Source of the DNA: Ochrobactrum sp. CM-21-5 | GTDB lineage: Bacteria > Pseudomonadota > Alphaproteobacteria > Rhizobiales > Rhizobiaceae | DNA: 64,000 nucleotides | Assembly: GCF_014253075.1 (NCBI RefSeq) | Contig: NZ_JACLZJ010000004.1 | Span: forward strand, 62,001-126,000 | Direction: 5' to 3' | The notes under the pieces: generated by a model | Seen by the model: only the letters and a program-made list of their open reading frames with translations | What the model was told of the DNA's origin: nothing | Database searches by the model: none | Shown: positions 44,250 to 54,827 of the stretch, piece after piece | How positions within the stretch are numbered: position 1 is the first letter of the stretch | How the letters are laid out: each line of letters opens with the position of its first letter | Program-made: the position numbers and the translations under genes

Positions 44250-45493
44250 TGAACAACACGACAGGAAATGCCCCGCTCGATCGGCAGGATACGCGGCTGC
44301 GCCACGAGGAAGGTGTTTCGGGTGCCTTGCGAGCATTTTTTGACCGGGTCCGTTCCGGCGATCTCGGTTCGTTGCCGGTCATTGTCGGCCTCGTGATTAT
44401 CTGGACCGTATTCCAGACGCTCAACCCGGTCTTCCTTTCCAGCAACAATCTTGTGAATCTGCTGTTCGATTGCTCGACCATAGGCGTCATCTCGCTCGGA
44501 GTTGTCTGTGTGCTGATGCTGGGCGAAATCGACCTGTCGGTCGGCTCGGTCAGTGGTCTGGCTTCCGCTGTCGTCGGTGTACTTTGGGTGAATAATGGCT
44601 GGCCGGTTGCCTTTGCTATTCTCGCAGCTCTTTGCACCGGCGCGCTTATCGGTCTGCTCTATGCGTTTCTCTATAACCGTTTCAGCATGCCGAGCTTCGT
44701 TTCGACCCTTGCCGGTCTTCTGGCCGCACTCGGTCTTCAGCTTTATCTCCTCGGCAATACCGGCTCGATCAATCTGCCTTACGGTTCCTGGCTGGTCAGC
44801 TTCGGCCAGCTTCTGGTAATGCCGCGACCGCTTTCCTACGCGCTGGCTCTGATTGCCGGCCTTGCCATCTTCGCTACCGGCTTCCGCTCCGCGCAGCGTC
44901 GCCGCGCGGCCGGGCTTTCTGTGCCTTCGACGGTCGGTATCGCGCTCAAGGCCATCGTCATCACGCTCATTGTCGGCGGCGCGGTGTTCTATCTCAACCA
45001 ATCCCGTGGTGTGCCTTGGATGTTCGGCTTGTTCGTGGCGCTGGTCATTGCAATGAACTATGCGCTTACCCGCACCAAATGGGGTCGCTCCATGCAAGCG
45101 GTCGGCGGTAATCGCGAGGCGGCACGTCGCGCCGGTATCAATGTCAATTTCATCTATGTGTCGGCCTTTATGACCTGCTCCACGCTGGCTGCAGCAGGCG
45201 GCATCATGGCTGCGGCGCGTCTCGCATCGTCCAGTCAGCAGGCAGGTACGGGCGACGTCAATCTTAATGCCATTGCGGCAGCGGTTATCGGCGGCACAAG
45301 CCTGTTCGGCGGTCGCGGAAGCGCCTGGTCGGCTCTGCTCGGCATCATCGTCATTCAGTCGATTGCCAGCGGCCTGACGCTGCTCGATCTGTCGTCGTCG
45401 CTTCGTTATATGATCACCGGTGCCGTGCTCGCCATCGCTGTCATCGTCGATTCTCTCGCCCGCCGCTCGCGCCAGTCGCACGGCCGCGCCTAA
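44249..45493 (+). CDS. XylH/RbsC-like sugar ABC permease
   Basis: This 414-residue membrane protein of the CUT2 permease family has about ten to twelve hydrophobic segments and the conserved GEIDLSVGSVSGL near 92 and GRSMQAVGGNREAARRAGI near 280. It is long, resembling XylH (393) more than RbsC (321). It forms the pore for the substrate bound by the upstream periplasmic protein. Confidence 0.9.
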   Translation: MNNTTGNAPLDRQDTRLRHEEGVSGALRAFFDRVRSGDLGSLPVIVGLVIIWTVFQTLNPVFLSSNNLVNLLFDCSTIGVISLGVVCVLMLGEIDLSVGSVSGLASAVVGVLWVNNGWPVAFAILAALCTGALIGLLYAFLYNRFSMPSFVSTLAGLLAALGLQLYLLGNTGSINLPYGSWLVSFGQLLVMPRPLSYALALIAGLAIFATGFRSAQRRRAAGLSVPSTVGIALKAIVITLIVGGAVFYLNQSRGVPWMFGLFVALVIAMNYALTRTKWGRSMQAVGGNREAARRAGINVNFIYVSAFMTCSTLAAAGGIMAAARLASSSQQAGTGDVNLNAIAAAVIGGTSLFGGRGSAWSALLGIIVIQSIASGLTLLDLSSSLRYMITGAVLAIAVIVDSLARRSRQSHGRA

Positions 45494-45511
45494 ATTTCAA
45501 AGGAATGAAAA

Positions 45512-46240
45512 ATGGCTCAGGATCTTAATGGAAAAGTTGCAGCGGTAACGGGCGCCGCATCGGGCATCGGCTTCGAATGTGCGAAACACATGGCTGAGGC
45601 TGGCGTGACGGTGTTTCTCGTTGACCGAGACGAAAAGGCGCTGAAGGAAAAATGCGCCGAGCTTGGCGACAAGGCAAAGCCGCTGGTCATCGATCTGCTC
45701 AACCCGGCTTCGGTTGTGACCATGATGCCGCAGATTCTCGAACAGGCCGGCCAGCTCGATATCTTCCACGCCAATGCTGGCGCCTATATCGGCGGTCCGT
45801 TGTGGGAAGGCGATCCCGATGCTTGGGATCGCATGCTGAACCTCAACATCAATGCGGCTTTCCGCACCATCCATGCGGTTCTGCCGCATATGATGGAGCG
45901 CAAGACCGGCGACATCATCATGACCAGCTCCGTTGCGGGTGTGGTGCCGGTGATCTGGGAGCCGATCTATACGGCGTCCAAACATGCCGTGCAGGCGTTC
46001 GTGCATACGGTTCGCCGCCAGGTGGCACCGCACGGCATCCGCGTTGGTGGAGTTCTGCCGGGACCGGTTGTCACCGCGCTCATCAGCGACTGGCCTAAGG
46101 CCAAACTCGATGAAGCGCTTGCCGCCGGCAGCCTAATGGAACCGAAGGAAGTGGCGGAATCGGTAATGTTCATGCTGACACGTCCGCGCAATATCACAAT
46201 CCGTGATTTGGTCATTCTGCCGCAAAGCCTTGATCTTTGA
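45512..46240 (+). CDS. Short-chain dehydrogenase, probably polyol (ribitol-type) dehydrogenase
   Basis: This 242-residue classical SDR has the cofactor motif TGAASGIG near residue 14, NAGAY near 89 and the catalytic Ser, Tyr and Lys in MTSSVAGV and YTASK near 140-157. Its place between a sugar transporter and a pentulose kinase suggests oxidation of a pentitol such as ribitol to D-ribulose (inference; it resembles ribitol 2-dehydrogenases in length and context). Asp in FLVDRD after beta-2 favours NAD over NADP. Confidence 0.85.
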   Translation: MAQDLNGKVAAVTGAASGIGFECAKHMAEAGVTVFLVDRDEKALKEKCAELGDKAKPLVIDLLNPASVVTMMPQILEQAGQLDIFHANAGAYIGGPLWEGDPDAWDRMLNLNINAAFRTIHAVLPHMMERKTGDIIMTSSVAGVVPVIWEPIYTASKHAVQAFVHTVRRQVAPHGIRVGGVLPGPVVTALISDWPKAKLDEALAAGSLMEPKEVAESVMFMLTRPRNITIRDLVILPQSLDL

Positions 46241-46262
46241 TTGAAGACAAACCTTCTCAAGA

Positions 46263-47879
46263 ATGGGTAAGATGATGACCCACTATTTTCTGGGTGTGGA
46301 CGTCGGCACCGGCAGTGCCCGGGCCGGTCTGTTCGACACCAAGGGTACTATGCTTGCTTCGGCCAAACGCGATATCACGATTTGGCGGGAAACCGGCAGC
46401 ATCGTCGAACAGTCAAGCAGAAATATCTGGCGGGCGGTTTGCGAAAGTGTGCGCGAAGCGGTTACGATGGCAGGTGTCGAACCAGCTGCGATTGCGGGTA
46501 TCGGTTATGATGCCACCTGTTCGCTGGTTGTGCTGGGGAAGGGGGGCACTCCGCTTCCCGTTGGCCCTTCCGGCGATCCCGAGCGCAATATCATGGTATG
46601 GATGGATCACCGCGCGGTTGGCCAGGCCGAACGGATCAATGCGACCAAGGCAAAGGTACTGGATTATGTCGGCGGCACTATTTCGCCGGAAATGGAAACG
46701 CCGAAACTGTTGTGGCTGAAGGAAAACAAGCCGGAGATATTTGCGGCCGCATGGCAGTTTTTCGATCTGACGGATTTCCTCACCTGGAAATCCTGTGGCA
46801 GCCTTGCGCGTTCAGCCTGTACCGTCACCTGTAAATGGACCTATCTCAGCCATGAAAAGCGTTGGGACGATGCATATTTCCGGGAAATCGGCCTTGGTGA
46901 ACTTGCGGATGAAGGTTTCGTCCGCATCGGTACCGATGTGCGTACAGGTGGCGAAAAGCTCGGGGTTTTGAGCGAAGCGGCGGCGGCTGAACTCGGTCTC
47001 ATGCCGGGCATTGCGGTTGCCGCAGGTCTGATTGACGCGCATGCGGGCGGTATTGGCACGGTCGGCGCGCGCGGCGAGGAAGGTACTATTCTTTCCCGTA
47101 TGGCTTATGTGTTCGGCACATCCGCCTGCACCATGACTACGACTGAACAGCCGGTTTTCGTTGATGGCGTCTGGGGACCGTACCATTCTGCCATGGTGCC
47201 GGGGCTCTGGCTCAATGAGGGTGGGCAGTCGGCAGCCGGTGCGGCTATTGATCACCTGATCCATATGCATCCTTTTGCGGTCGAAGCGGAGAAAAGGGCT
47301 GCTGAAAAAGGTCAGGGCCTTGCCGACAGCCTCGCCATCGCGGTTGAGGTGAGAGGCGGGGCGGAAAAGATTGCGGAAATCGTCGGCGACATACATGTCG
47401 TGCCGGAATTTCTCGGCAACCGTGCGCCATTTGCGGATCCCGATACCCGCGCGGTTATCGCCGGGTTGGATCTCGACGCGGGCGCAGACAGCCTGATGGC
47501 GCTTTATCTCGCCGGTCTTTGCGGGCTCGGCTATGGCGCACGCCAGATTGTGGAGGCGCAAAAAGCCAAGGGCATTGTGATCGACACTATCGTGGTGAGT
47601 GGTGGCGCGGGACGTTCGCCGCTGGTGCGGCAAGTTCTGGCAGATACGACGGGTCTTGTCGTGGCCGCTTCGGCATCGCCGGAGCCGGTTCTGCTTGGCT
47701 CTGCCATGCTAGGTGCAGTCGCGGCAGGCACTTTTCCAGACCTTGCCACTGCCATGGAAGCGATGTCGGAGCTGGGTGACGTTGAAAAGCCCGATGCAGA
47801 GCGGGCCCCGTGGCATGCCCACCGGTTCGAGGCATTCTGCCTGCTGCAGGCGACGGCGCGGAAAATCCGCAATATCTGA
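46263..47879 (+). CDS. FGGY-family pentulose kinase, probable D-ribulokinase
   Basis: This 538-residue kinase starts FLGVDVGTGSARAGLFD (phosphate-binding) and has YDATCS near 83, WMDHRA near 118, an AAGLIDAHAGG catalytic-Asp region near 260 and SGGAGRSPLVRQ near 445. It fits the D-ribulokinase subgroup of FGGY kinases (YDR109C/FGGY-type), which phosphorylate D-ribulose. With the SDR this gives pentitol to ribulose to ribulose 5-phosphate. The start could also be ATG 46272 or 46275; 46263 follows an AAGA sequence. Confidence 0.87.
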   Translation: MGKMMTHYFLGVDVGTGSARAGLFDTKGTMLASAKRDITIWRETGSIVEQSSRNIWRAVCESVREAVTMAGVEPAAIAGIGYDATCSLVVLGKGGTPLPVGPSGDPERNIMVWMDHRAVGQAERINATKAKVLDYVGGTISPEMETPKLLWLKENKPEIFAAAWQFFDLTDFLTWKSCGSLARSACTVTCKWTYLSHEKRWDDAYFREIGLGELADEGFVRIGTDVRTGGEKLGVLSEAAAAELGLMPGIAVAAGLIDAHAGGIGTVGARGEEGTILSRMAYVFGTSACTMTTTEQPVFVDGVWGPYHSAMVPGLWLNEGGQSAAGAAIDHLIHMHPFAVEAEKRAAEKGQGLADSLAIAVEVRGGAEKIAEIVGDIHVVPEFLGNRAPFADPDTRAVIAGLDLDAGADSLMALYLAGLCGLGYGARQIVEAQKAKGIVIDTIVVSGGAGRSPLVRQVLADTTGLVVAASASPEPVLLGSAMLGAVAAGTFPDLATAMEAMSELGDVEKPDAERAPWHAHRFEAFCLLQATARKIRNI

Positions 47880-47885
47880 CTGATC

Positions 47886-47916
47886 GGAGCGGTTCCTGTG
47901 TTGAGAGAACCGCTCC
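47886..47916 (+). terminator. Terminator hairpin of the polyol operon
   Basis: GGAGCGGTTC and GAACCGCTCC form a perfect 10-bp stem with an 11-base loop, seven bases after the kinase stop. The U-run is weak. Further on, GCTGT-TATAAT-ACAGC at 47934-47949 is a near-palindrome around a -10-like TATAAT and may be the promoter/operator of the following tct genes; the remaining bases to 48115 show no gene. Confidence 0.7.
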
Positions 47917-48115
47917 AAAGAGTTTCATATTATGCTGTTATAATACAGCTATTTTCATTCCCACTATAGCATTGGCAATCAAGAGCAATGCATCTACATT
48001 GTTCCATGGGAACAGCGCTGAATACAGCAAATCAAACGCGCCAGAGAAGCGCGATCACGGAGATTCTGCGCATTCCGAGCTTGTGCTCGTTACAACATAG
48101 TCTGGGAGGACAACC

Positions 48116-49099
48116 ATGATGAAGTCATTCGCCATACTGGCGACCGCTACGGCCATGACCTTATCGCTATCGGCTTTCACTGCTGCGGCGCAAACATATC
48201 CCGAGCGTACCATAACCATCGTCGTTCCATTCTCTGCGGGCGGCCCGACCGATACCGTAACCCGGCTGGTCGCCGAAGCGATGTCGAAGGATCTTGGCCA
48301 GCAGATCGTTGTCGAAAATGTTGGCGGTGCGGGAGGGACGCTTGGTGCGGGGCGGGTTGCTTCTGCCGATGCGGATGGCTACACACTGCTGCTTCACCAT
48401 ATCGGTATGGCGACCAGCGCTACTCTTTACCGCAAGCTTGCCTATGACACGCTGAATGGTTTCGAATATGTCGGGCTTGTCACGGAAGTGCCGATGACCA
48501 TCGTGGCCCGCAAGGATCTCGAGCCTACGGACCTTAAAGGCCTGGTGGACTATGCCAAAGCCAACAAGGACACGGTCACTGTGGCCAATGCCGGTATCGG
48601 TGCGGCGTCGCACCTATGCGGCATGCTGTTCATGAGCGCCATTGATACACCGCTTGTGACAGTGCCGTACAAAGGTACGGGGCCTGCCATGACGGACCTG
48701 CTGGGCGGACAGGTTGACATCATGTGCGATCAGACGACCAACACCACCAAACAGATTCATGCAGGCACGATCAAGGCCTATGCCGTCACGTCGCCTGAAC
48801 GGCTCGACGTCTTGAAGGACCTGCCAACGACCAAGGAGGCGGGGCTGGGCGGAATGGAAGTCGGCATCTGGCACGGTATTTATGCACCCAAGGATACGCC
48901 GAGCGAAATCACCGAACGCCTGTCGAAATCTTTGCAGGTGGCATTGAAAGATCAGAACGTCGTGGCCCGTTTTGCAGAGCTGGGCACCAAACCTTCGTCT
49001 GAAGCCGATGCGACACCTGCGGCGCTGAAAGCGAAGCTCGAGACTGAAGTTGCCCGCTGGAAACCGATCATCGAAGCAGCCGGCCAGTACGCCGACTGA
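48116..49099 (+). CDS. TctC/Bug-family tripartite tricarboxylate binding protein
   Basis: This 327-residue periplasmic protein has a signal peptide ending AAAQ near 25 and the Bug-family start YPERTITIVVPFSAGGPTDTVTR. ENVGGAGGTLGAGRVA and MTDLLGGQVDIMCDQ follow, all typical of TctC. It binds a carboxylate (citrate-like or other) and delivers it to the TctAB permease. It is first in the order C-B-A. The ligand cannot be told from sequence. Confidence 0.9.
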   Translation: MMKSFAILATATAMTLSLSAFTAAAQTYPERTITIVVPFSAGGPTDTVTRLVAEAMSKDLGQQIVVENVGGAGGTLGAGRVASADADGYTLLLHHIGMATSATLYRKLAYDTLNGFEYVGLVTEVPMTIVARKDLEPTDLKGLVDYAKANKDTVTVANAGIGAASHLCGMLFMSAIDTPLVTVPYKGTGPAMTDLLGGQVDIMCDQTTNTTKQIHAGTIKAYAVTSPERLDVLKDLPTTKEAGLGGMEVGIWHGIYAPKDTPSEITERLSKSLQVALKDQNVVARFAELGTKPSSEADATPAALKAKLETEVARWKPIIEAAGQYAD

Positions 49100-49218
49100 T
49101 CCCACGCATGCCGCTGACGGACGGGCTGAGCGAGCCGCCAGCCCGTTCTTTCTTTCTGTGAGGGAAGAAGCTGGCGACGTTTTGCTTCAACAGGCCAACT
49201 GCGAAGGTGCTCCGTTTC

Positions 49219-49707
49219 ATGACACAGCCTGCAAACAAGCCGTTCACGGGCAAGTTTTCAATCGATCCGACAAATGGCACCTGCGGCCTGCTTCTGGTTG
49301 CAACAGGTGCATTTTTTGCCTTTCAATCGTTCCAGCTTGAGCTGGGTACATCGCTGCGCATGGGGCCTGGCTATTTTCCACTGGTGCTGTCTATCGTCTT
49401 GATGCTTCTGGGGCTTGTCATCCTCATACAGGCCGCGCGCGTATCGGGCGAAGCTGTAGGGCCAATCGCATGGCGTGGTATGGCGTTCATCCTGCCTGCG
49501 CCGATTTTCTTCGGGCTGACGATACGCGGCCTTGGCTTCGTGCCGACATTGTTTCTAACTTGCTTCATCGCATCTTTTGCATCGATGCGCATGAAACTGG
49601 TCTCCGCGCTTCTTCTTTCCGCAGCGATCACATTGTTTTCGGTCGCGGTCTTCAGTTACGGGCTGAATCTGCCTTTCAGGCGCTTTGGTCCGTGGTGGCC
49701 ATTCTAA
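49219..49707 (+). CDS. TctB-like small membrane subunit
   Basis: This 162-residue protein has four hydrophobic segments and the TctB hallmark GTSLRMGPGYFPLVLS near 45. It is the small membrane subunit of the tripartite tricarboxylate transporter. I chose the ATG at 49219, 13 bases after GAAGG; a GTG at 49207 is also in frame. It ends 12 bases before tctA. Confidence 0.87.
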   Translation: MTQPANKPFTGKFSIDPTNGTCGLLLVATGAFFAFQSFQLELGTSLRMGPGYFPLVLSIVLMLLGLVILIQAARVSGEAVGPIAWRGMAFILPAPIFFGLTIRGLGFVPTLFLTCFIASFASMRMKLVSALLLSAAITLFSVAVFSYGLNLPFRRFGPWWPF

Positions 49708-49719
49708 GGGGCGGAAACG

Positions 49720-51228
49720 ATGGAACTTTTCAACAATCTCGCTCTCGGCTTCTCGACAGCCTCCTCGCTCGCCAATCTTGGCTTTTGCTTGGTCGGTGTG
49801 CTTCTGGGAACCTTGATCGGCGTACTTCCGGGTATCGGAGCGACGGCGACTATAGCAATGCTGTTGCCGATCACTTTCCAGATCGGCGATCCTGTGTCCG
49901 CGCTCATCATGCTCGCCGGCATCTATTACGGCGCACAATATGGCGGATCGACAACGGCAATTCTTATCAACATGCCAGGTGAATCCTCATCGGCTGTTAC
50001 CGCCATCGATGGATATCAGATGGCGCGGCGCGGCCGCGCTGGTGCCGCGCTTGCCATCGCTGCAATCGGATCGTTCTTCGCGGGAACGGTTTCGACTTTT
50101 CTGGTCGCCATTTTCGCGCCGCCGCTTACCGAGATTGCACTGAAATTTGGGTCCGCCGAGTATTTTTCGCTCATGGTTGTGGGGTTGGTTTCTTCGGTGG
50201 CGCTGGCCCATGGTTCCATCGTCAAGGCGCTGGCCATGGTGGTCCTCGGCCTGCTTCTCGGCCTTGTCGGCACCGATATTTATACAGGAACACCGCGATT
50301 CACTCTGGGAATTCGCGAGTATGCGGATGGACTCAATTTCGTTGCCGTTGCGGTGGGCGTTTTTGGCATTGCGGAAATCCTGCGCAATCTGGAAAATGAA
50401 AAGACCCGCGAAGTGCTCATGGCCAAGGTGACCGGCTTGATGCCGACCCGCGATGATTTCAAGCGCATGGCTGCTCCCATCGTAAGGGGGACGGTGATTG
50501 GCTCTGCACTTGGCATCCTCCCCGGAGGCGGCGCGATTCTTGCGTCGTTTGCTTCCTACACGGTGGAAAAGCGTGTTTCAAATAAACCGGAAGAATTCGG
50601 ACGAGGCGCCATAGCCGGTGTCGCCGGGCCGGAATCGGCGAACAATGCCGGGGCGCAGACGTCTTTTATTCCTATGCTGACGCTCGGTATTCCGGCCAAT
50701 CCGGTCATGGCTTTGATGATCGGCGCAATGATTATTCAAGGGATCGTGCCCGGGCCAAACGTGGCTGTGGAGCAGCCAGCGCTTTTCTGGGGGATTATTG
50801 CGTCCATGTGGATCGGGAACCTGATGCTGATCATCCTCAATCTGCCACTCATAGGCCTTTGGGTGAAATTGCTGACAGTTCCCTATTATCTGCTGTTTCC
50901 CATTATCATGACGTTCTGCGCCATCGGGGTTTATAGCGTCAACTCGAACATCTACGATCTGTTCGCCGTCGCCTTTTTTGGCTTCATCGGCTACCTGCTC
51001 GTCAAGCTGCGGTGTGAACCTGCTCCACTTCTGCTCGGCTTTGTGCTCGGTCCATTGCTCGAAGAACATTTGCGCCGAGCTATGATCCTTTCACGCGGCG
51101 ATGCGATGACTTTCCTGAACCGACCTATCAGTGCAATCCTGTTAGCAATTGCTGTCGCGGTGCTGGTGATCGTTTTGCTCCCCTCGGTGAGAAAGAAGCG
51201 CGACGAAGTTTTTGTCGAGGAAACATAG
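49720..51228 (+). CDS. TctA-like large membrane subunit
   Basis: This 502-residue protein has about twelve hydrophobic segments and the two TctA signatures: [17 protein letters not shown] near 30 with [20 protein letters not shown] near 70, and a repeat-like [16 protein letters not shown] near 265. It is the main permease of the tripartite tricarboxylate transporter and works with the preceding TctB and TctC. A GGGGCGG stretch precedes the start. Confidence 0.92.
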   Translation: MELFNNLALGFSTASSLANLGFCLVGVLLGTLIGVLPGIGATATIAMLLPITFQIGDPVSALIMLAGIYYGAQYGGSTTAILINMPGESSSAVTAIDGYQMARRGRAGAALAIAAIGSFFAGTVSTFLVAIFAPPLTEIALKFGSAEYFSLMVVGLVSSVALAHGSIVKALAMVVLGLLLGLVGTDIYTGTPRFTLGIREYADGLNFVAVAVGVFGIAEILRNLENEKTREVLMAKVTGLMPTRDDFKRMAAPIVRGTVIGSALGILPGGGAILASFASYTVEKRVSNKPEEFGRGAIAGVAGPESANNAGAQTSFIPMLTLGIPANPVMALMIGAMIIQGIVPGPNVAVEQPALFWGIIASMWIGNLMLIILNLPLIGLWVKLLTVPYYLLFPIIMTFCAIGVYSVNSNIYDLFAVAFFGFIGYLLVKLRCEPAPLLLGFVLGPLLEEHLRRAMILSRGDAMTFLNRPISAILLAIAVAVLVIVLLPSVRKKRDEVFVEET

Positions 51229-51282
51229 GCTAACTGACGATAGCGATGTGCTTGTGGAGGCGTTGGGCTGTGCGACGGAAGT

Positions 51283-52503
51283 TCAAGGTTGCACGCGGCA
51301 CAGCCGCCATATGACGGGTGTTGCCATCAACGCGATCGTGCCAGTCCCGAGGAAGAATAGGCTGTAGCCGAAATATTCGGCTGCGTAGCCCGCTACCACA
51401 CCGCCCGCCATGCTAACCAGCGCATCCATGCATTGGAACAACGTAAAATCCACGCCTGCCTGCCGTGGGTCCGACCATCGCATGAACTGAGCATAAAGTG
51501 CCACGAAGCCAAGTGCGACGACTCCGGAAGAACTGACGATCGCCATGGCGATCAGGGTTCCATTTGCGGGTTTTTGTCCTGTTGCGTGAAAGGCAAAGAA
51601 CAGAAAACACAACGCTTGCAGGAAGAGTGCCGTGATCAATATCCTGCGCACGCCGAACGCCCTCACCAAGCCGCCGCCGACAAGCGCTGCCGCCAGCCCC
51701 ATGAACATACTGCCCGCACCGTTGAGAAGTCCCACTGTCGTCAGGTTCAGCCCGGCATCAATGAGAAAGGGACCGAGCATCGCAAGGCCGGCCTTTTGCG
51801 CGACGACGTACACGGCTGCTGCCGCAAGACCCCGCCTTATATCCGGTCGACGCAGGGCCGAAACCAGGGAGGGAACATGCGAGCGCGTTTCAACCGTGTC
51901 ACGCTTACGCGAGAAAAGAGCGAAAGGCAGGCCTAGAACTACCAGAATGCCCGCCATCGTCCAGACCGCCACGCGCCAGTCAAACCGGCCAACAAGAACC
52001 AGAAACAGGCCCGCGCCAATGGCTGACCCCAGATAGGCACCTCCCACTTGCGCCGCATTCCCCCAGCCGTAGTTTTCTTCAGAGAGATTTTGCACCGCGT
52101 AACCGTCGCAGGCGATATCCATGGTGGCCGTGGCAATGGCCACGATCATGAGGATGCCGAGCAGCGGATAGACTTGTGACGGACTTACAATGCCAATCGC
52201 TAAAAGGCCAAGGACGGAGATGAGGCCGCCGCCCAGAATGATTGTTGCGGTGCGGGTTGCGCCTGATTTCGGCAGGCGAAAACGCTCAACTGCCGGCGCC
52301 CAGAGAAATTTGAGCGCCCATGGCAGAATAATCAGCGAAACCAGCCCTATCCGGTCGAGCGGTACACCGCTTTCGCGCATGATGGCGGGCAGCCCGGACC
52401 AAGTGATGCCGCCAATGACGCTCTGCGCGACATAAAGCCCGCCGATTGTCACGAATATGCCAATCGGCGAAGGGGAGCTGGTTCGATGACCCATGGCTGT
52501 CAT
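51283..52503 (-). CDS. RhtX/FptX-like siderophore permease (major facilitator)
   Basis: This 406-residue protein has twelve hydrophobic segments of the AmpG/RhtX branch of the major facilitator superfamily ([26 protein letters not shown] near the start, KFLWAPAVE near 65). RhtX and FptX bring a ferric siderophore across the inner membrane as a single protein, without an ABC system. The ATG at 52503 shares one base with the stop of the TonB-receptor gene (TGATG); a longer frame to 52572 lies within that gene. The coupling to a siderophore receptor supports the role. Confidence 0.83.
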   Translation of the reverse strand: MTAMGHRTSSPSPIGIFVTIGGLYVAQSVIGGITWSGLPAIMRESGVPLDRIGLVSLIILPWALKFLWAPAVERFRLPKSGATRTATIILGGGLISVLGLLAIGIVSPSQVYPLLGILMIVAIATATMDIACDGYAVQNLSEENYGWGNAAQVGGAYLGSAIGAGLFLVLVGRFDWRVAVWTMAGILVVLGLPFALFSRKRDTVETRSHVPSLVSALRRPDIRRGLAAAAVYVVAQKAGLAMLGPFLIDAGLNLTTVGLLNGAGSMFMGLAAALVGGGLVRAFGVRRILITALFLQALCFLFFAFHATGQKPANGTLIAMAIVSSSGVVALGFVALYAQFMRWSDPRQAGVDFTLFQCMDALVSMAGGVVAGYAAEYFGYSLFFLGTGTIALMATPVIWRLCRVQP

Positions 52504-54611
52504 CAGAAGCGGTAGCGCAGGCTGCCGAAGATCTGGCGGCCTTCCTGCTGATAGCAATAGCCCGCCGTGCAAACCGGATCGCGATTGTCGAAAATATTCT
52601 TCGCGTTGACTTGCAGGAGAACGCCATCGAGCTTCGGATTGCGGTATCCGAAATCATAGGACACCGCCGCATCGACCATGACGCGCGCGTCGTTCTTGAA
52701 GCTATTCTGGTCGTCTCCGTAGCTGGAGCTGACGTAGCGAACGCCGGAGCCAAGTCCCAGACCGGCCAGTGCGCCGTTTTCGATCCTGTAGTTGCCCCAC
52801 AGCGAGAACACATCGTTGGGTGTGCCTGAAAGCTCGTTGCCGTTGGTGCCTTCCGCGCCTTCCTCGATCTTTACGCGCAGATGCGTATAAGACGCGATGA
52901 TGCCGATACCGTTATCGAGCGTGGCATTTGCCTCCACTTCGAAGCCGCGCGAATTGAGGTCGAGCTGACGCTGCTTGTTGATGCCGGAGGCAGCGTCGAG
53001 CACGATGCCGTCTTTCTGGTCGATATCGAAAAGGGCCGCGCTGATGACCGCATTATAACCCGGAATTTCGTATTTGACGCCGATTTCCTTCTGGCGGCCG
53101 ATCGTCGGGTCGGCCACACGTTTGTCATCGCCCATGACATCGTCATAGACAAAGCCGATATTGGGCGAAAACGATGTCGAATAGTTCACATAGGGAATGA
53201 TGCCCCATTCGGTCCTGTAGGCAAGGCCGACACGACCGGAAAAGGCGCTGTCCTTCTGCTTGGTCTGGATGAATGCAGTGTCGGTCGTGGTGCTGTCCAC
53301 CCAGTCATAACGGCCGCTGCCGAACAGGGTGAAATTATCCCATTCCACCTGATCGTGAGCATAGACACCCAACTGGTTCATCTTCTGGCCGCCGTTAAAC
53401 GGCACTGACTGGGAACGTATATCCTCGATGGAGATATAAGACAGGCCGCTATAGGCGTCATAATCGGATCGCGCATAGTCGATGCCGACGATAGCCTTGT
53501 GAACAAGAGGACCGGTTTCGAAATCGAACTGCGCCATCGTATCGACGACGAAGTTCTTCATCTTCTCCGTGTAGTGGCCCCAATAGCGCTCAAGCGGCTT
53601 ATCGAGCCCAATCGAATAATGACCGCTATATTCCAGGTCCGCGTCCACATGGCTGTAGCGCAGATTCTGGCGCAGGGTCAGGAAATCGTTGAAGCGATGT
53701 TCGAACTCATAGCCGATGCGACCCTGTTTCTGAACAAAATCATTATAGGCTGGATCGCCTTCGTAAAGGTTCGACACTTCGCCGTAAGACGGATTGTAGA
53801 AAGCTGCCGTACCACCTGTCACCGAGCGCGAAAATTCGCTGAGCACGGTAAATTTGGTATCTTCGTCAGGCTTGAGGGTGAAGGCGGGTGCGATGTAATA
53901 TTTGTCATCGCGATAGGCTGGAAGCTCAGTATCACTGACGCGACCAAGCCCGGTGAAGCGATAGAGTATGGTCTTCTCGTCATTAGCCGGACCGGAAATA
54001 TCAACGGCCGCCTGATAGCGATTATGATTGCCGAAAAGCAATTCGGCTTCACGGAAATTCTCTTCCTTCGGTCGCTTGGTGACGATATTCACAATGCCGC
54101 CGGGGCCGCTGACACCGTAAAGCGACGAGGCAGGCCCTTTGAGGATCGTGATGCCCTCGATGCCATAGGGTTCGGTCTTCAGCCAGGCCGAAGGGCCGTT
54201 GATGATGCGAAGCCCATCCCGGAACATGCCATTGTAATACGCCGGGAAGCCGCGCAGATAAAAGGCGTCATAACGTGTGTCAAAGCCGTAATTATTCGGA
54301 TTGGAACTTGCCGTGTAGCTGAGGGCGTCGTTGAGCGTGTTTGGCTTCTGGTCTTCCATCTGGTCCTGCGTGACGACCGAAATGGCTTGAGGTATTTTGA
54401 TGAGGTCCGTATCGACCTTGGTACCGATGCGGTCTTTCTTGGCGACATATCCGTCCTGTATAAGGATCTCGTTGCTTTCGGACTGGATCGTCACCGTGTC
54501 CAGAACCAGAGGCTGGGTCGTATCCTGTGCGGCAGCCACGGCGGTGGAGGCGAGTAGGGCAGGGCAGGCAAGCGCAAAATGCAGCCGACTGCGGCGCAAC
54601 GTGATAGGCAT
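52503..54611 (-). CDS. TonB-dependent siderophore receptor (ferrichrome/hydroxamate type)
   Basis: This 702-residue outer-membrane receptor has a signal peptide ending AAAQ near 28, a TonB box-like LVLDTVTIQ and a plug with [24 protein letters not shown] and [13 protein letters not shown]. The barrel ends in YRF. These are features of the TIGR01783-type siderophore receptors such as FhuA, FoxA and FhuE. Two Cys near the C-terminus ([11 protein letters not shown]) may form a loop disulfide. It is transcribed with the RhtX-like permease behind an iron box. The ligand is unknown, possibly a xenosiderophore. Confidence 0.9.
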   Translation of the reverse strand: MPITLRRSRLHFALACPALLASTAVAAAQDTTQPLVLDTVTIQSESNEILIQDGYVAKKDRIGTKVDTDLIKIPQAISVVTQDQMEDQKPNTLNDALSYTASSNPNNYGFDTRYDAFYLRGFPAYYNGMFRDGLRIINGPSAWLKTEPYGIEGITILKGPASSLYGVSGPGGIVNIVTKRPKEENFREAELLFGNHNRYQAAVDISGPANDEKTILYRFTGLGRVSDTELPAYRDDKYYIAPAFTLKPDEDTKFTVLSEFSRSVTGGTAAFYNPSYGEVSNLYEGDPAYNDFVQKQGRIGYEFEHRFNDFLTLRQNLRYSHVDADLEYSGHYSIGLDKPLERYWGHYTEKMKNFVVDTMAQFDFETGPLVHKAIVGIDYARSDYDAYSGLSYISIEDIRSQSVPFNGGQKMNQLGVYAHDQVEWDNFTLFGSGRYDWVDSTTTDTAFIQTKQKDSAFSGRVGLAYRTEWGIIPYVNYSTSFSPNIGFVYDDVMGDDKRVADPTIGRQKEIGVKYEIPGYNAVISAALFDIDQKDGIVLDAASGINKQRQLDLNSRGFEVEANATLDNGIGIIASYTHLRVKIEEGAEGTNGNELSGTPNDVFSLWGNYRIENGALAGLGLGSGVRYVSSSYGDDQNSFKNDARVMVDAAVSYDFGYRNPKLDGVLLQVNAKNIFDNRDPVCTAGYCYQQEGRQIFGSLRYRF

Positions 54612-54695
54612 ACTGGTCCCTCAAAATCAGCTTACGCAGCGAGAGCCCCCGTTCCCAACGACGTATAATTGGAGTAAGATACTCCACTATAAAAA

Positions 54696-54710
54696 TGAGT
54701 AAAAATGTCA
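54696..54710 (-). promoter_or_regulatory. RirA-type iron-responsive box
   Basis: The sequence TGA-GTAAAAATG-TCA is an exact TGA-N9-TCA iron-responsive operator as described for RirA in rhizobia. On the minus strand it overlaps a TTGACA -35 for the receptor/permease pair. The 216-bp region 54612-54827 otherwise shows no gene. Confidence 0.6.
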
Positions 54711-54827
54711 ACTATTATTCGGATTGAATTAAGTAGCTTCTAAATCATGAATTCAGCATAGCGATTTTTCTGCAACAGGTACGTTTGAGGAGCGTATCTG
54801 CTGTGGATCCTGATTCGGTCAAATTGC

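Noticed and set aside
44228-45481. Long minus-strand open frame (417 codons) opposite the sugar permease
   Set aside because: The protein is low-complexity and charged, with no family resemblance; the plus-strand permease explains the sequence.
53499-54557. Plus-strand open frame (352 codons) inside the TonB receptor gene
   Set aside because: The antisense receptor is complete with all family motifs; the frame has no ribosome-binding site or domain.
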